The notes beneath the pieces are model-generated. The model saw nothing but the letters and a program-made list of their open reading frames with translations, made no database searches and was not told the origin of the DNA. A stretch of 64,000 nucleotides of DNA from Flavobacterium tiangeerense (GTDB taxonomy: Bacteria > Bacteroidota > Bacteroidia > Flavobacteriales > Flavobacteriaceae). How positions within the stretch are numbered: position 1 is the first letter of the stretch; each line of letters opens with the position of its first letter. The stretch covers positions 124,001 through 188,000 of the forward strand of contig NZ_VLKO01000002.1 in the NCBI RefSeq assembly GCF_007830355.1, in the 5' to 3' direction. This document shows positions 34,325 through 42,232 of the stretch, in pieces. The position numbers were made by a program, and so were the translations under genes.

Positions 34325-35119
34325 TTATACTGCAAGAGAAACTACATACCCCTCTGAACCACGGATGTTAAATACGGTTCCGTTTTCAAAAAGCAAATAT
34401 TGCCCTTTTATCCCAGTAAGTTTTCCTTTAAATTGTGGCGTTTTATCTAAGCTTAAACTGTTTACTTTAGCGGGATAGTCTAGAACGGGATAATGCATTT
34501 CATACAAATCATTTTTTTGAGCATGAAAATATTCCTGAACTTCATTTGGAATTAGATTTTCAACTTTTAAACGTTCCGCAACTAAGTCAATTTGCTCAAT
34601 ATTATTGGTTAACATTTTTCGCCAATTGGTTTTATCAACATAATGGTTCTTGAGCGCTACTTCGGTAATTCCGGCTAGATATCTATTAGGCACTTCTACG
34701 ATTGAAATGGCTTGGTTGGCACCTTGATCTATCCATCGGGTTGGGACTTGCGTTTTGCGAGTCACTCCTACTTTTACTTCGCTAGATAAGGCCAGGTAAA
34801 CAATATGCGGTTGCAATTGCACTTTTTGTTCATAGGCTAAATCCCGGTCTTGAATCCCAAGATGCGCAGTACTTAACTCGGGTTTCATAATCCAATCGCC
34901 CACGGCTGGGCTAGAATAAAAACAATCGTAACAAAAACCTTGACGGAATATTTTTTTCTTTTTGCTACAATTTAAACATTGATAGCCTACAAAATTGATC
35001 TCTAGCTCTTTATTTAGTAACTGATTCACGTTCAAAAAACTATCTTCAAAAACCAAGTAATATTGAATGGGATTACCCAATTCGGTTTGCATTTTTGCAA
35101 GTACACCTTCGTAAGTCAT
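34325..35119 (-). CDS. DUF2797 domain protein
   Basis: A 264-residue cytosolic protein with a zinc-ribbon-like part 'CLNCSKKKKIFRQGFCYDCF' near residues 48-67, 'STAHLGIQDRDLAYE', 'VYLALSSEVKVGVTRKTQVPTRWIDQGA' (a GIY-YIG-like core) and 'AGITEVALKNHYVDKTNWRKML'. These match DUF2797 as I remember it; its function is unknown. It is divergent from the GH3 gene, with about 95 bases between the starts. Confidence 0.88.
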   Translation of the reverse strand: MTYEGVLAKMQTELGNPIQYYLVFEDSFLNVNQLLNKELEINFVGYQCLNCSKKKKIFRQGFCYDCFYSSPAVGDWIMKPELSTAHLGIQDRDLAYEQKVQLQPHIVYLALSSEVKVGVTRKTQVPTRWIDQGANQAISIVEVPNRYLAGITEVALKNHYVDKTNWRKMLTNNIEQIDLVAERLKVENLIPNEVQEYFHAQKNDLYEMHYPVLDYPAKVNSLSLDKTPQFKGKLTGIKGQYLLFENGTVFNIRGSEGYVVSLAV

Positions 35120-35148
35120 GCGCTTTAAAGTTTCGGGTTTAACACAAG

Positions 35149-35174
35149 TTGTTAAACAAATTTTGTTATTTTTG
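35149..35174 (+). promoter_or_regulatory. Promoter of the GH3 gene
   Basis: TTG (35149-35151), a 15-base spacer and TATTTTTG (35167-35174). The leader then contains the repeated ATTCATA units at 35187-35206. Confidence 0.55.
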
Positions 35175-35214
35175 GTAAAGTTATCATTCGTAATTCATAA
35201 TTCATAATTTAAAA

Positions 35215-36726
35215 ATGCCGCTAACCATAATCAATTCGTTTGCTTCTTGGGTTCTTAAACAAAGGATTCATCAAATCGAACTTTTCTTGAAATACCCTAA
35301 TGAAGTTCAGGAAGAATTGCTTATGCACTTGATACAATCCTCAAAGAATACAGTTGTTGGCAAAGAATATGAGTTTACATCTATACAAAACTACGCCACG
35401 TTTGCAGAACGAGTTCCTATATCTAGCTACGAAGAATTGCAACCCCTTATTGAACGAACGCGCCAGGGAGAACAAAATGTTTTTTGGGAAACACCCATAA
35501 AGTGGTTTGCTAAATCAAGCGGCACTACAAACGCTAAGAGTAAATTTATCCCAGTAAGTAACGAAGCATTAGAAGATTGTCATTACAAAGGCAGCAAAGA
35601 TTTACTTTGCTTGTACTTGAACAACAATGAAGACTCAGAACTGTTTGTGGGGAAAAGTTTGCGTTTAGGTGGCAGTTCCCAAATTTACGAAGATAAGAAT
35701 ACGTTTTTTGGTGACTTGTCGGCAATTTTAATAGAAAACATGCCTATTTGGGCGGAGTTCAGCAGCACACCAAGCAGCAAAACCTCATTGATGAGCGAAT
35801 GGGAAACTAAAATTGCTGCCATTATCAACGAGACCAAAAATGAAAATGTTACTAGTTTTGCAGGAGTTCCTTCCTGGATGTTGGTATTAATGAATAAAAT
35901 GCTGGAGGAAACCGGCAAAGGGAATTTATTAGAAATTTGGCCCAATTTAGAAGTGTATTTTCATGGTGGTGTCAATTTTGAACCGTACCGCGAGCAGTAC
36001 AAAAAAATACTTCCCAAAAAAGATTTTAAATACTACGAAATTTATAATGCCTCCGAGGGTTTTTTTGCCATTCAAGACTTGAATTATTCTAGTGATTTGT
36101 TGTTAATGTTGGACTACGGGATTTTTTATGAGTTCATTCCGATGGATACCTTTGGCACGCCAAACCAAAAAGTAATTCGACTGGCAGATGTAGTATTGTT
36201 TAAAAACTATGCTATTGTCATTACTACCAACTCTGGTTTGTGGCGCTACATGATAGGTGACACGGTGCGTTTTACCTCCTTAAATCCTTATAGAATAAGA
36301 GTTACAGGCAGAACCAAACATCATATCAATGTTTTTGGCGAAGAATTAATGGTTGAAAATACGGATCAGGCTATTTCCAAAGCCTGCAAAATCACCCAAA
36401 CCGAAGTGGTTGACTATACTGTGGCACCCATTTTCATGGATGGCAAAGAGAAAGGCGCTCACGAATGGATGATTGAGTTTAAAGACAACCCTACTGATGT
36501 ATTGCAATTCCAGAAAGTATTAGATGAATCCATACAAGCGCTGAACTCTGACTACGAAGCAAAACGTTACAACAACATGACCTTAACCCCATTGGTGATC
36601 AATGTAGCTCGTAAAAATTTATTTTACGACTGGTTAAAAGACCGAGACAAACTAGGCGGGCAACACAAAATACCAAGATTATCCAACCAAAGAGACTATC
36701 TGGAGCAATTGAAGGAGTTGCAGTAA
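35215..36726 (+). CDS. GH3 family acyl-acid-amido synthetase-like protein
   Basis: A 503-residue adenylate-forming enzyme. In plants GH3 proteins conjugate jasmonate or auxin to amino acids; bacterial relatives are widespread in Bacteroidota with unknown substrates. The ATP-binding loop is 'WFAKSSGTTNAKSKFIPVS' near residue 95, followed by 'YYEIYNASEGFFAIQD' near residue 277 and 'VTGRTKHHINVFGEELMVENTD' near residue 364, typical of the family. It is transcribed alone from its own promoter. The role here is unknown. Confidence 0.9.
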   Translation: MPLTIINSFASWVLKQRIHQIELFLKYPNEVQEELLMHLIQSSKNTVVGKEYEFTSIQNYATFAERVPISSYEELQPLIERTRQGEQNVFWETPIKWFAKSSGTTNAKSKFIPVSNEALEDCHYKGSKDLLCLYLNNNEDSELFVGKSLRLGGSSQIYEDKNTFFGDLSAILIENMPIWAEFSSTPSSKTSLMSEWETKIAAIINETKNENVTSFAGVPSWMLVLMNKMLEETGKGNLLEIWPNLEVYFHGGVNFEPYREQYKKILPKKDFKYYEIYNASEGFFAIQDLNYSSDLLLMLDYGIFYEFIPMDTFGTPNQKVIRLADVVLFKNYAIVITTNSGLWRYMIGDTVRFTSLNPYRIRVTGRTKHHINVFGEELMVENTDQAISKACKITQTEVVDYTVAPIFMDGKEKGAHEWMIEFKDNPTDVLQFQKVLDESIQALNSDYEAKRYNNMTLTPLVINVARKNLFYDWLKDRDKLGGQHKIPRLSNQRDYLEQLKELQ

Positions 36727-36912
36727 AAAATAAATATACGTGATCGACATAAATAAAAACTTACTTTAAACCTAAAGTGAAGCCGAATTAAAAATTGAAA
36801 AATAACAATAATGCATTTATTTTAAAGCAACAGATGCCTACAAGCTATAATCCATTAAGAATGTAAAAGTATTTGAAATATCTATTTGAGCGCATAATAC
36901 ATTATTCTATAT

Positions 36913-36930
36913 TAGCATTTTAAAATGCTA
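36913..36930. promoter_or_regulatory. 18-bp perfect palindrome upstream of the LuxR-type regulator
   Basis: TAGCATTTTAAAATGCTA is its own reverse complement and ends 8 bases before the ATG at 36939. Its position suggests an operator for a dimeric regulator, possibly autoregulation, but a chance AT palindrome is not excluded. Confidence 0.45.
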
Positions 36931-36938
36931 TTCATTTA

Positions 36939-37610
36939 ATGACAACACATAACCTTCTTCTTGTAGACGATCATCCTATTACTATTGATGCCTATATCAA
37001 TATATTATCCCGACTTGAAAACGCTACTATTCCAAAACATTTTACTACCGCATTTTCATGCCAAGAAGCATACAACAAAATAAGGGATAGGAATCATTCT
37101 CAGCTAACATTAGACGTAGCTTTTTTAGACATTAGTTTACCTCCTTATGAAGACAGAAACATTCAAAACGGTATTGATTTAGGAATTCTTATCAGACAGT
37201 ACTTTCCTAAATGTAAAATAATTCTACTAACTATGCATAGTGAACCTCTACTCTTACACAATGCAATTGAGAAAATAAATCCCGAAGGTTTTATTTTAAA
37301 AAATGACATTAACGCACAATCCCTGATGACCGCTTATCAAGAAATAGTCGTTGGGCAAAAATTTTACAGCACCACCATTCACAAAGTGTTACGCCAAGAC
37401 ATTATAAAAAAACTTGATTTTGATACCATTGATTGTGAAATATTGGCCTTACTATCCCGCGGCATAAGGACTAAAGACATGACAGACCAACTTGAACTGT
37501 CCTTGAGCACTATTGAAAAAAGGAAGTCAAATATTAAAATCCAGCTTTTAGTTGATAAAGGAACCGATAAAGATATCATAGACGAAGCAAAAAAAATAGG
37601 AATCCTCTAA
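36939..37610 (+). CDS. LuxR (NarL) family response regulator
   Basis: A 223-residue regulator with a receiver domain ('LLLVDDHPITIDAYINIL', phospho-acceptor Asp in 'DVAFLDISLPPYE' near residue 64, 'ILLTMHSE', 'GFILKNDI') and a C-terminal LuxR-like helix-turn-helix ('LSRGIRTKDMTDQLELSLSTIEKRKSNIK', residues ~178-206). No kinase gene is adjacent, so it is an orphan. Its upstream palindrome and downstream orphan transcription unit are discussed separately. Confidence 0.9.
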   Translation: MTTHNLLLVDDHPITIDAYINILSRLENATIPKHFTTAFSCQEAYNKIRDRNHSQLTLDVAFLDISLPPYEDRNIQNGIDLGILIRQYFPKCKIILLTMHSEPLLLHNAIEKINPEGFILKNDINAQSLMTAYQEIVVGQKFYSTTIHKVLRQDIIKKLDFDTIDCEILALLSRGIRTKDMTDQLELSLSTIEKRKSNIKIQLLVDKGTDKDIIDEAKKIGIL

Positions 37611-37668
37611 TCCAAAAAACCGTAAAATTTTAACATAAAAACCGTAAAATTAATCCAAAATCTTACAT

Positions 37669-37676
37669 TAGATTTG
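37669..37676 (+). promoter_or_regulatory. -7 promoter box of a possible non-coding transcript
   Basis: TAGATTTG matches TAnnTTTG. No clear -33 TTG is present. No gene starts within the next 380 bases, which end in a strong terminator at 38015-38051. Confidence 0.35.
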
Positions 37677-37682
37677 CAATGT

Positions 37683-38051
37683 AGAAGTTTAAAAAACAGA
37701 ATTCCCCCAATTTTCTGTTCTATTAAGCGTTTGTTAAAAATTGAAAGCACTAGATTGATTTTACGCTAATCATACTAATCTGACGAAGGACCTACTACTT
37801 CTTTCAGGATTAATTTTAGGAGTATATAGTTATTTTTTTTAAGAAATTATAAACTAAAAAATCAGTATTCTAGTGCTATCAAACAATTTGTTGAGATGAT
37901 TTATCCATCTCAACTTGAAATAATGACACTGTTAACAGTTAACTATTTCAACCATCTATTGATACTATTTTTTGATTTATAGCCATCACAAAATACATCA
38001 TAGATTTTTTTTTGAGTTAAGCACTCGTGAATAACGAGTGCTTTTTTTTTT
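37683..38051 (+). ncRNA. Candidate non-coding transcript
   Basis: This gene-free region of about 370 bases is bounded by a -7 box (37669) and a strong same-strand terminator (38015-38051). Inside are stem-loops ACAGAA/TTCTGT (near 37700-37722) and GTTGAGATG/CATCTCAAC (37890-37898/37906-37914), and the palindrome CTGTTAACAG near 37929. A 28-codon frame at 37896-37982 is not convincing. It could instead be a long 3' UTR of the LuxR-type gene. Confidence 0.35.
38015..38051 (+). terminator. Intrinsic terminator, plus-strand
   Basis: AAGCACTCGT pairs with ACGAGTGCTT across a 5-base loop, followed by ten or more T residues. The opposite side lacks a matching T-run for serB, so it ends a plus-strand transcript. 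Confidence 0.82.
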
Positions 38052-38067
38052 GAGATTTTCTAGAAGA

Positions 38068-39303
38068 TTAATGCTCCATCATATCAATATGCCTGTCATG
38101 GTATCCTAACAGGTATAAAACACCATCCAGACCCAAACTAGAAATAGCACTTTCTGCCTTTTCCTTAACAGTGGGTTTCGCGTGAAAAGCAATTCCAAGT
38201 CCAGCAAGATTTAGCATTGGTAAATCATTCGCACCATCACCTACCGCAATGGTTTGATTGATATGAATACCCTCTTTATCAGCAATGGCTTGTAAGTATT
38301 CGGCTTTCTTTTTACCGTCAACAATCTCACCTATGTAATTGCCTGTTAATTTACCGTTTTTTATTTCTAGTTCGTTTGCATGTACATAATCAATTCCCAA
38401 TTCTTTTTGCAAATAGTTCCCAAAAAAGGTAAAACCTCCAGACAAAATAGCTGTTTTGTATCCGTAATATTTTAAGGCCTTCATCAAGCGATGCGCGCCT
38501 TTTGTGATAGGCAAATTCTCAGCCACAGTTTGCAGTACTTCTTCACTCAAACCCTCTAACAAAGCCATTCGTTGCTTAAAGCTTTCGCTAAAATCAATTT
38601 CTCCATTCATTGCAGCCTCTGTAATTGCTTTAACTTGCTCGCCTACTCCTGCAAGTTCTGCAAGCTCATCAATAACTTCGGTTTGAATTAAGGTCGAGTC
38701 CATATCAAAACACACTAGACGCCTATTTCTGCGATACATATTGTCCTCTTGAAACGATATATCCACATCTAGCGTTCTCGAAATTTCCATAAAACTAGCG
38801 GTTATAAAAGACTTATCAACGATTGTTCCCGTTACCGAAAGCTGAATGCAAGCACGAGGAAATTCTTCTTTTTCAATAATGGAAACACGTCCTGTCAATC
38901 TCTTAATGGCATCAATATTCAAGTTTTGATTGGATAAAATCTGGGTCACAGCAGCAATCTGGACCGCTGTTAATGTTTCCCCTAAAATATTGATCGTATA
39001 CCGTTGTTTTCGTTGCCCTTTGACCCAAATCTCATATTCGGCAATAGATATAGGAATAAATTTGACTTTAACCCCCAATTCGTAGGCTTTGAATAACAAA
39101 TCTTTTAAAACCGGCCCTGATGTTGATCCAGCCTGAATTTCAAATAATATACCCAAGGACAGCGTATCATGAATATCAGCTTGACCAATATCTAAAATAA
39201 TAGCATTGTAATTGGCTAAAATTGATGTTAAACCAGCAGTTACCCCAGGCTTATCTTGTCCTGAAACTTTCAATAATATAACCTCTTTGTCCTCTACTTT
39301 CAT
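38068..39303 (-). CDS. serB: Phosphoserine phosphatase with N-terminal ACT domains
   Basis: SerB makes L-serine from phosphoserine, the last step of the phosphorylated pathway. The 411-residue protein has two N-terminal ACT-like domains (residues ~5-85 and ~100-180, 'LLKVSGQDKPGVTAGLTSIL') that probably sense serine. The HAD core follows: nucleophile motif 'VCFDMDSTLIQTEVIDELA' near residue 200, 'AILSGGFTFFGNYLQKELG' and 'AVGDGANDLPML'. The double-ACT form is common in Bacteroidota and actinobacteria. Confidence 0.95.
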   Translation of the reverse strand: MKVEDKEVILLKVSGQDKPGVTAGLTSILANYNAIILDIGQADIHDTLSLGILFEIQAGSTSGPVLKDLLFKAYELGVKVKFIPISIAEYEIWVKGQRKQRYTINILGETLTAVQIAAVTQILSNQNLNIDAIKRLTGRVSIIEKEEFPRACIQLSVTGTIVDKSFITASFMEISRTLDVDISFQEDNMYRRNRRLVCFDMDSTLIQTEVIDELAELAGVGEQVKAITEAAMNGEIDFSESFKQRMALLEGLSEEVLQTVAENLPITKGAHRLMKALKYYGYKTAILSGGFTFFGNYLQKELGIDYVHANELEIKNGKLTGNYIGEIVDGKKKAEYLQAIADKEGIHINQTIAVGDGANDLPMLNLAGLGIAFHAKPTVKEKAESAISSLGLDGVLYLLGYHDRHIDMMEH

Positions 39304-39407
39304 GTGACATAATTAAATTGTACTAACAAAAATCGATATTCTAAAGTTGATATTAAATAAATAGACGTGATTTTTTAAAACAATAACAAATACTGTAAAA
39401 ACTGCAT

Positions 39408-39468
39408 AAAAAAACCTGTTTATATCAATAAACAGGTTTACAATTTTAAGAAAACTGCAATCTAAGAG
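39408..39468 (-). repeat. Terminator-bearing repeat T1
   Basis: A-run, ACCTGTTTAT hairpin, CAGGTTT, then AAGAAAACTGCAATCTAAGA. It aligns over about 60 bases with T2 (40030) and T3 (42172), in the same orientation. On the minus strand the hairpin plus a 7-T run is an intrinsic terminator for the SRPBCC gene. Confidence 0.75.
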
Positions 39469-39544
39469 ATTCTCGGATTTGATTAAATCCTACTTACTAT
39501 TTATCTTATAGCACTAAACTTCAACGTTGCTATTTTTAAAACTT

Positions 39545-39955
39545 TTATAGAGTTGAATTTTCGACATGTTTTTTAAAATTATCTAAAATTGCCTGCCATC
39601 CATTTTTTTGTAATTCTTCCGTATTCTCTGTTTCTGGGTCAAAACTTTCTATTATTTTTATCCTATCTGCTTCCTTCTCAAAAACAATTATCACTTTTCT
39701 ACCATCTGCCAGTTGGTACTCTATTAAAGAAAGGTTCTCAACTTTAGTATAAACTCCTTCAAATTCAAATTGCATTGCACCATCTTTTGAAGCCATCGTA
39801 TATTTGAATTTACCGCCCACTTTTAAGTCATTTTCTGCAAAAGGAGTATGCCAATCATCAGAGGCATTATTCCATTTCATAATGTGGTGTGGTGTGGTCC
39901 ATTTTTCCCATACTTGTTCTATGGGAGCATTTATGGTGTTTTGGACTGTTATCAT
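39545..39955 (-). CDS. SRPBCC/AHSA1-like domain protein
   Basis: A 136-residue START-like protein of the AHSA1 (activator of Hsp90 ATPase homologue) group: 'MITVQNTINAPIEQVWEKWTTPHHIMKWN' at the N-terminus, 'VGGKFKYTMASKDGAMQFEFEGVY' in the middle and 'GWQAILDNFKKHVE' at the end. These small single-domain proteins bind hydrophobic ligands; substrates are rarely known. It lies alone between repeats T1 and T2, which hints that it arrived as a unit. Confidence 0.9.
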   Translation of the reverse strand: MITVQNTINAPIEQVWEKWTTPHHIMKWNNASDDWHTPFAENDLKVGGKFKYTMASKDGAMQFEFEGVYTKVENLSLIEYQLADGRKVIIVFEKEADRIKIIESFDPETENTEELQKNGWQAILDNFKKHVENSTL

Positions 39956-40029
39956 TTGAAGTTGCTTTTATCAATTAGAATTATAAAATTACAAAATAAT
40001 TAAAATCTGTTCTCATTTTTAAAACCAAT

Positions 40030-40087
40030 AAAAAAACCTGCTCAAATGAATGAACAGTTTTTTTTTGAGAAAACTGTAATCGGAGAA
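40030..40087 (-). repeat. Terminator-bearing repeat T2
   Basis: AAAAAACCTGCTCAAATGAATGAACAG then TTTTGAGAAAACTGTAATC. It shares CAAATGAATGAACAG and TTTTGAGAAAACTGTAAT exactly with T3. It is the minus-strand terminator for the gene that ends at 40156. Confidence 0.75.
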
Positions 40088-40155
40088 TATTCTAGTATTT
40101 GTTTTAATACTAATTATTCTTCATCTCTATTTTTTATTAGCTCTTTTCATTGAAT

Positions 40156-40635
40156 TTAAAAGGTTGAATATACCCAATCAACTTCGTATTTTAGCAGCGT
40201 ACTTTTATTAGTTTTTTCTAATACAAGTATTTTGAAGTATTTATGATTTCTCGACAAAGGCATTGAATTTGGTATTGGTCGTTTTATTTTAGTTTCTTTT
40301 TGAAATACAGATATCTTTTTTTTAAAATAAAGATACTCATTATCAGTTAAGCTCCTTGGATTTTCTAGTTTGTACTTTTTAAGATTATCAAAAGTACAAG
40401 TGACTTTTTTATTGATTTTAGAATCATAAATAAAAGTTTCTCCACCTATGTAAAAATAGATTGTATTATCAACTTCTTTTTTAATATCTCCTGAAGAGCT
40501 ATCAAAAAGGACATTTTTCACAGGTTTCTTATACTTATTCCCACCTTTATAAAAGTTGAAAAAATCACTTTCTTTTGATTGCCCAAATAGGGAAAATGAA
40601 ATACATAATATTAAAATACAAAATATTTTTTTCAT
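40156..40635 (-). CDS. Small secreted hypothetical protein
   Basis: A 159-residue protein with a signal peptide ('MKKIFCILILCISFSLFGQ'), rich in Lys, Tyr and Phe, with 'FYKGGNKYKKPVKNVLFDSSSGDIKKEVDNTIYFYIGGETF'. No family is recognised. ATG 40635 is used; a TTG 12 bases upstream would overlap the preceding gene. It starts 2 bases after the stop of the metallopeptidase-like gene, so the two are translationally linked and probably act together. Confidence 0.65.
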   Translation of the reverse strand: MKKIFCILILCISFSLFGQSKESDFFNFYKGGNKYKKPVKNVLFDSSSGDIKKEVDNTIYFYIGGETFIYDSKINKKVTCTFDNLKKYKLENPRSLTDNEYLYFKKKISVFQKETKIKRPIPNSMPLSRNHKYFKILVLEKTNKSTLLKYEVDWVYSTF

Positions 40636-40637
40636 GA

Positions 40638-41972
40638 TTAGTTGCAATTTGAAGGTCCGTTATAAAAATTTTCTGATATTAGTTTGTTAATTGCTGTTTT
40701 CTCTTCCGAGGTTAAGTTGTCCCAAGCAATTGTTGTAAGTCCTTTATCCTTGTCTAAAACACCTAAACCAACCCAAGAAACAGCTTCATAGGTTGAACGG
40801 GGCAATCTGTTGTTGTCAAATTTTTGAATGATATCAGCAATTGTTGTTCTGTAATGATTTGCCATCATTTCATGATTCCAAGTGGATTTAAATCTTTTCT
40901 CGTAATAGTCATAAAGACCAGGGAAACTATCTTTGAGAGAGTTAACTAGATTTATTTGCTCAGTAACAGTTTCGGAATTAAGTGTTCCTCTTTGAGCAGC
41001 TGATAGCATTTTTCTATATATTTCGGCATGAATTATTTCATGTGCAAATACAGTAGCTTTCCCCAAATCTGATAAACTTTGTAATGCGGTATTGCTTATT
41101 TGTACTTCTGTTATATAATTTTCAGGAGGATAGGTTTTACCGTAAACATTTGCTTCTAAACTGTTATTTATAGTTAATTTTAAATGACTTACAGGGAATT
41201 CTCCGTCAAACTTTTTAATTGCACTTTCAAATCCCGAACTAGAATTTTTTAATTTTTCAAAAATACACTTTGCTTTCCCGGTAAGTGCATCAATAATTTG
41301 AACTGGTGTTGGTGCTGAAATAGCTCCTCCAGATCCTCCTCCTCCCACATGTGGCGGATATCCTCCATTATCACTTGGGTCACCTCCTCCACCAAAACAG
41401 CCAATTAACATCAATGGTTCAAAATCACCGTCCTAATATAGCCATCCCAAATAAACACATGTAGGCGCAGCCATTTTACCAGTTATACTGGGTTTTAATA
41501 AAAAACTATTTTTAAAACTACTAAACTGTACTACTTCATTCTTTTGATTAACTACTAAAACGATTCCATCAAAATCATCTGTTATTTGATAAAAATTAAA
41601 TGATTTATTAGTATTGTCAAAAAATTTATTCTTTGTCAATATCTGAACATGATTATAGGTAAAGCCATCTCCCGATTTCTTCATTAATAATCGATGGTGA
41701 CTTAAATAAGGTTGTTCTCCTACTTTTATTTTCAAACCTGATTGTACCGTAAAAGGAACTTCTATTATTTCTCCATGTTCTCCGGTAGTAACAATTGCAT
41801 TATTCCAGTCAATTTTTTGAGTATATTTTAATACTTGAAATTTTTCGGAAGTAACATTAGTATTAAACCATTCTTGAGCTTCAACCGCCTTTGGTTTGAC
41901 CGATTCTTCTGTTGTACATCCAGTAAAAAATAAAATGCACACATTTAAGATAAAAAAAAGTTTTTTTGACAT
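40638..41972 (-). pseudogene. Lipoprotein with HEXXH metallopeptidase-like domain, split by in-frame amber codon
   Basis: A frame of 444 sense codons interrupted by one TAG at 41435-41433. The first part (179 residues) has a lipoprotein signal ('MSKKLFFILNVCILFFTGC'). After the TAG the same frame continues 'DGDFEPLMLIGCFGGGGDPS', a Gly-rich linker, then a domain with 'FAHEIIHAEIYRKM' (HEXXH zinc site), 'WNHEMMANHYRTTIADIIQKFDNNRLPRSTYE' and 'FYNGPSNCN'. Because the frame is unchanged and a lipoprotein piece flows into a linker, one ancestral gene is more likely than two. Alternatives are a sequencing error, readthrough, or re-initiation at TTG 41414 or ATG 41411. Confidence 0.7.
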
Positions 41973-42171
41973 AAATTCTATGAGTTATTTGTTAACGTTG
42001 CTAAATATACAATTAAGTTATGAATTTATTTACAAATAATAAACTTTAATATAATTCAAATCTTACTTTAAAGCAAGTTCAAAATTTTTAATACATTCCT
42101 TTTAACTTCTCCCCAGCCCCTCTCCAAAGGAATGAAGAGTAATTAATTTATTTTAAGGTTTAGTATCATAC

Positions 42172-42232
42172 AAAAAAACCTGTCCAAATGAATGAACAGG
42201 TTAGTGTTTTTGAGAAAACTGTAATTTAAGAA
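42172..42232 (-). repeat. Terminator-bearing repeat T3, at the clpX 3' end
   Basis: AACCTGTCCAAATGAATGAACAGGTT forms the clpX terminator on the minus strand with a 7-T run. The repeat continues through TTTTGAGAAAACTGTAAT to the clpX stop codon (42226-42228). T1 and T2 are diverged copies. Confidence 0.8.

Noticed and set aside
35187..35213. Repeated ATTCATA units upstream of the GH3 gene
   Set aside because: A short AT-rich simple repeat common in such genomes; no array structure, so not CRISPR and not clearly functional.
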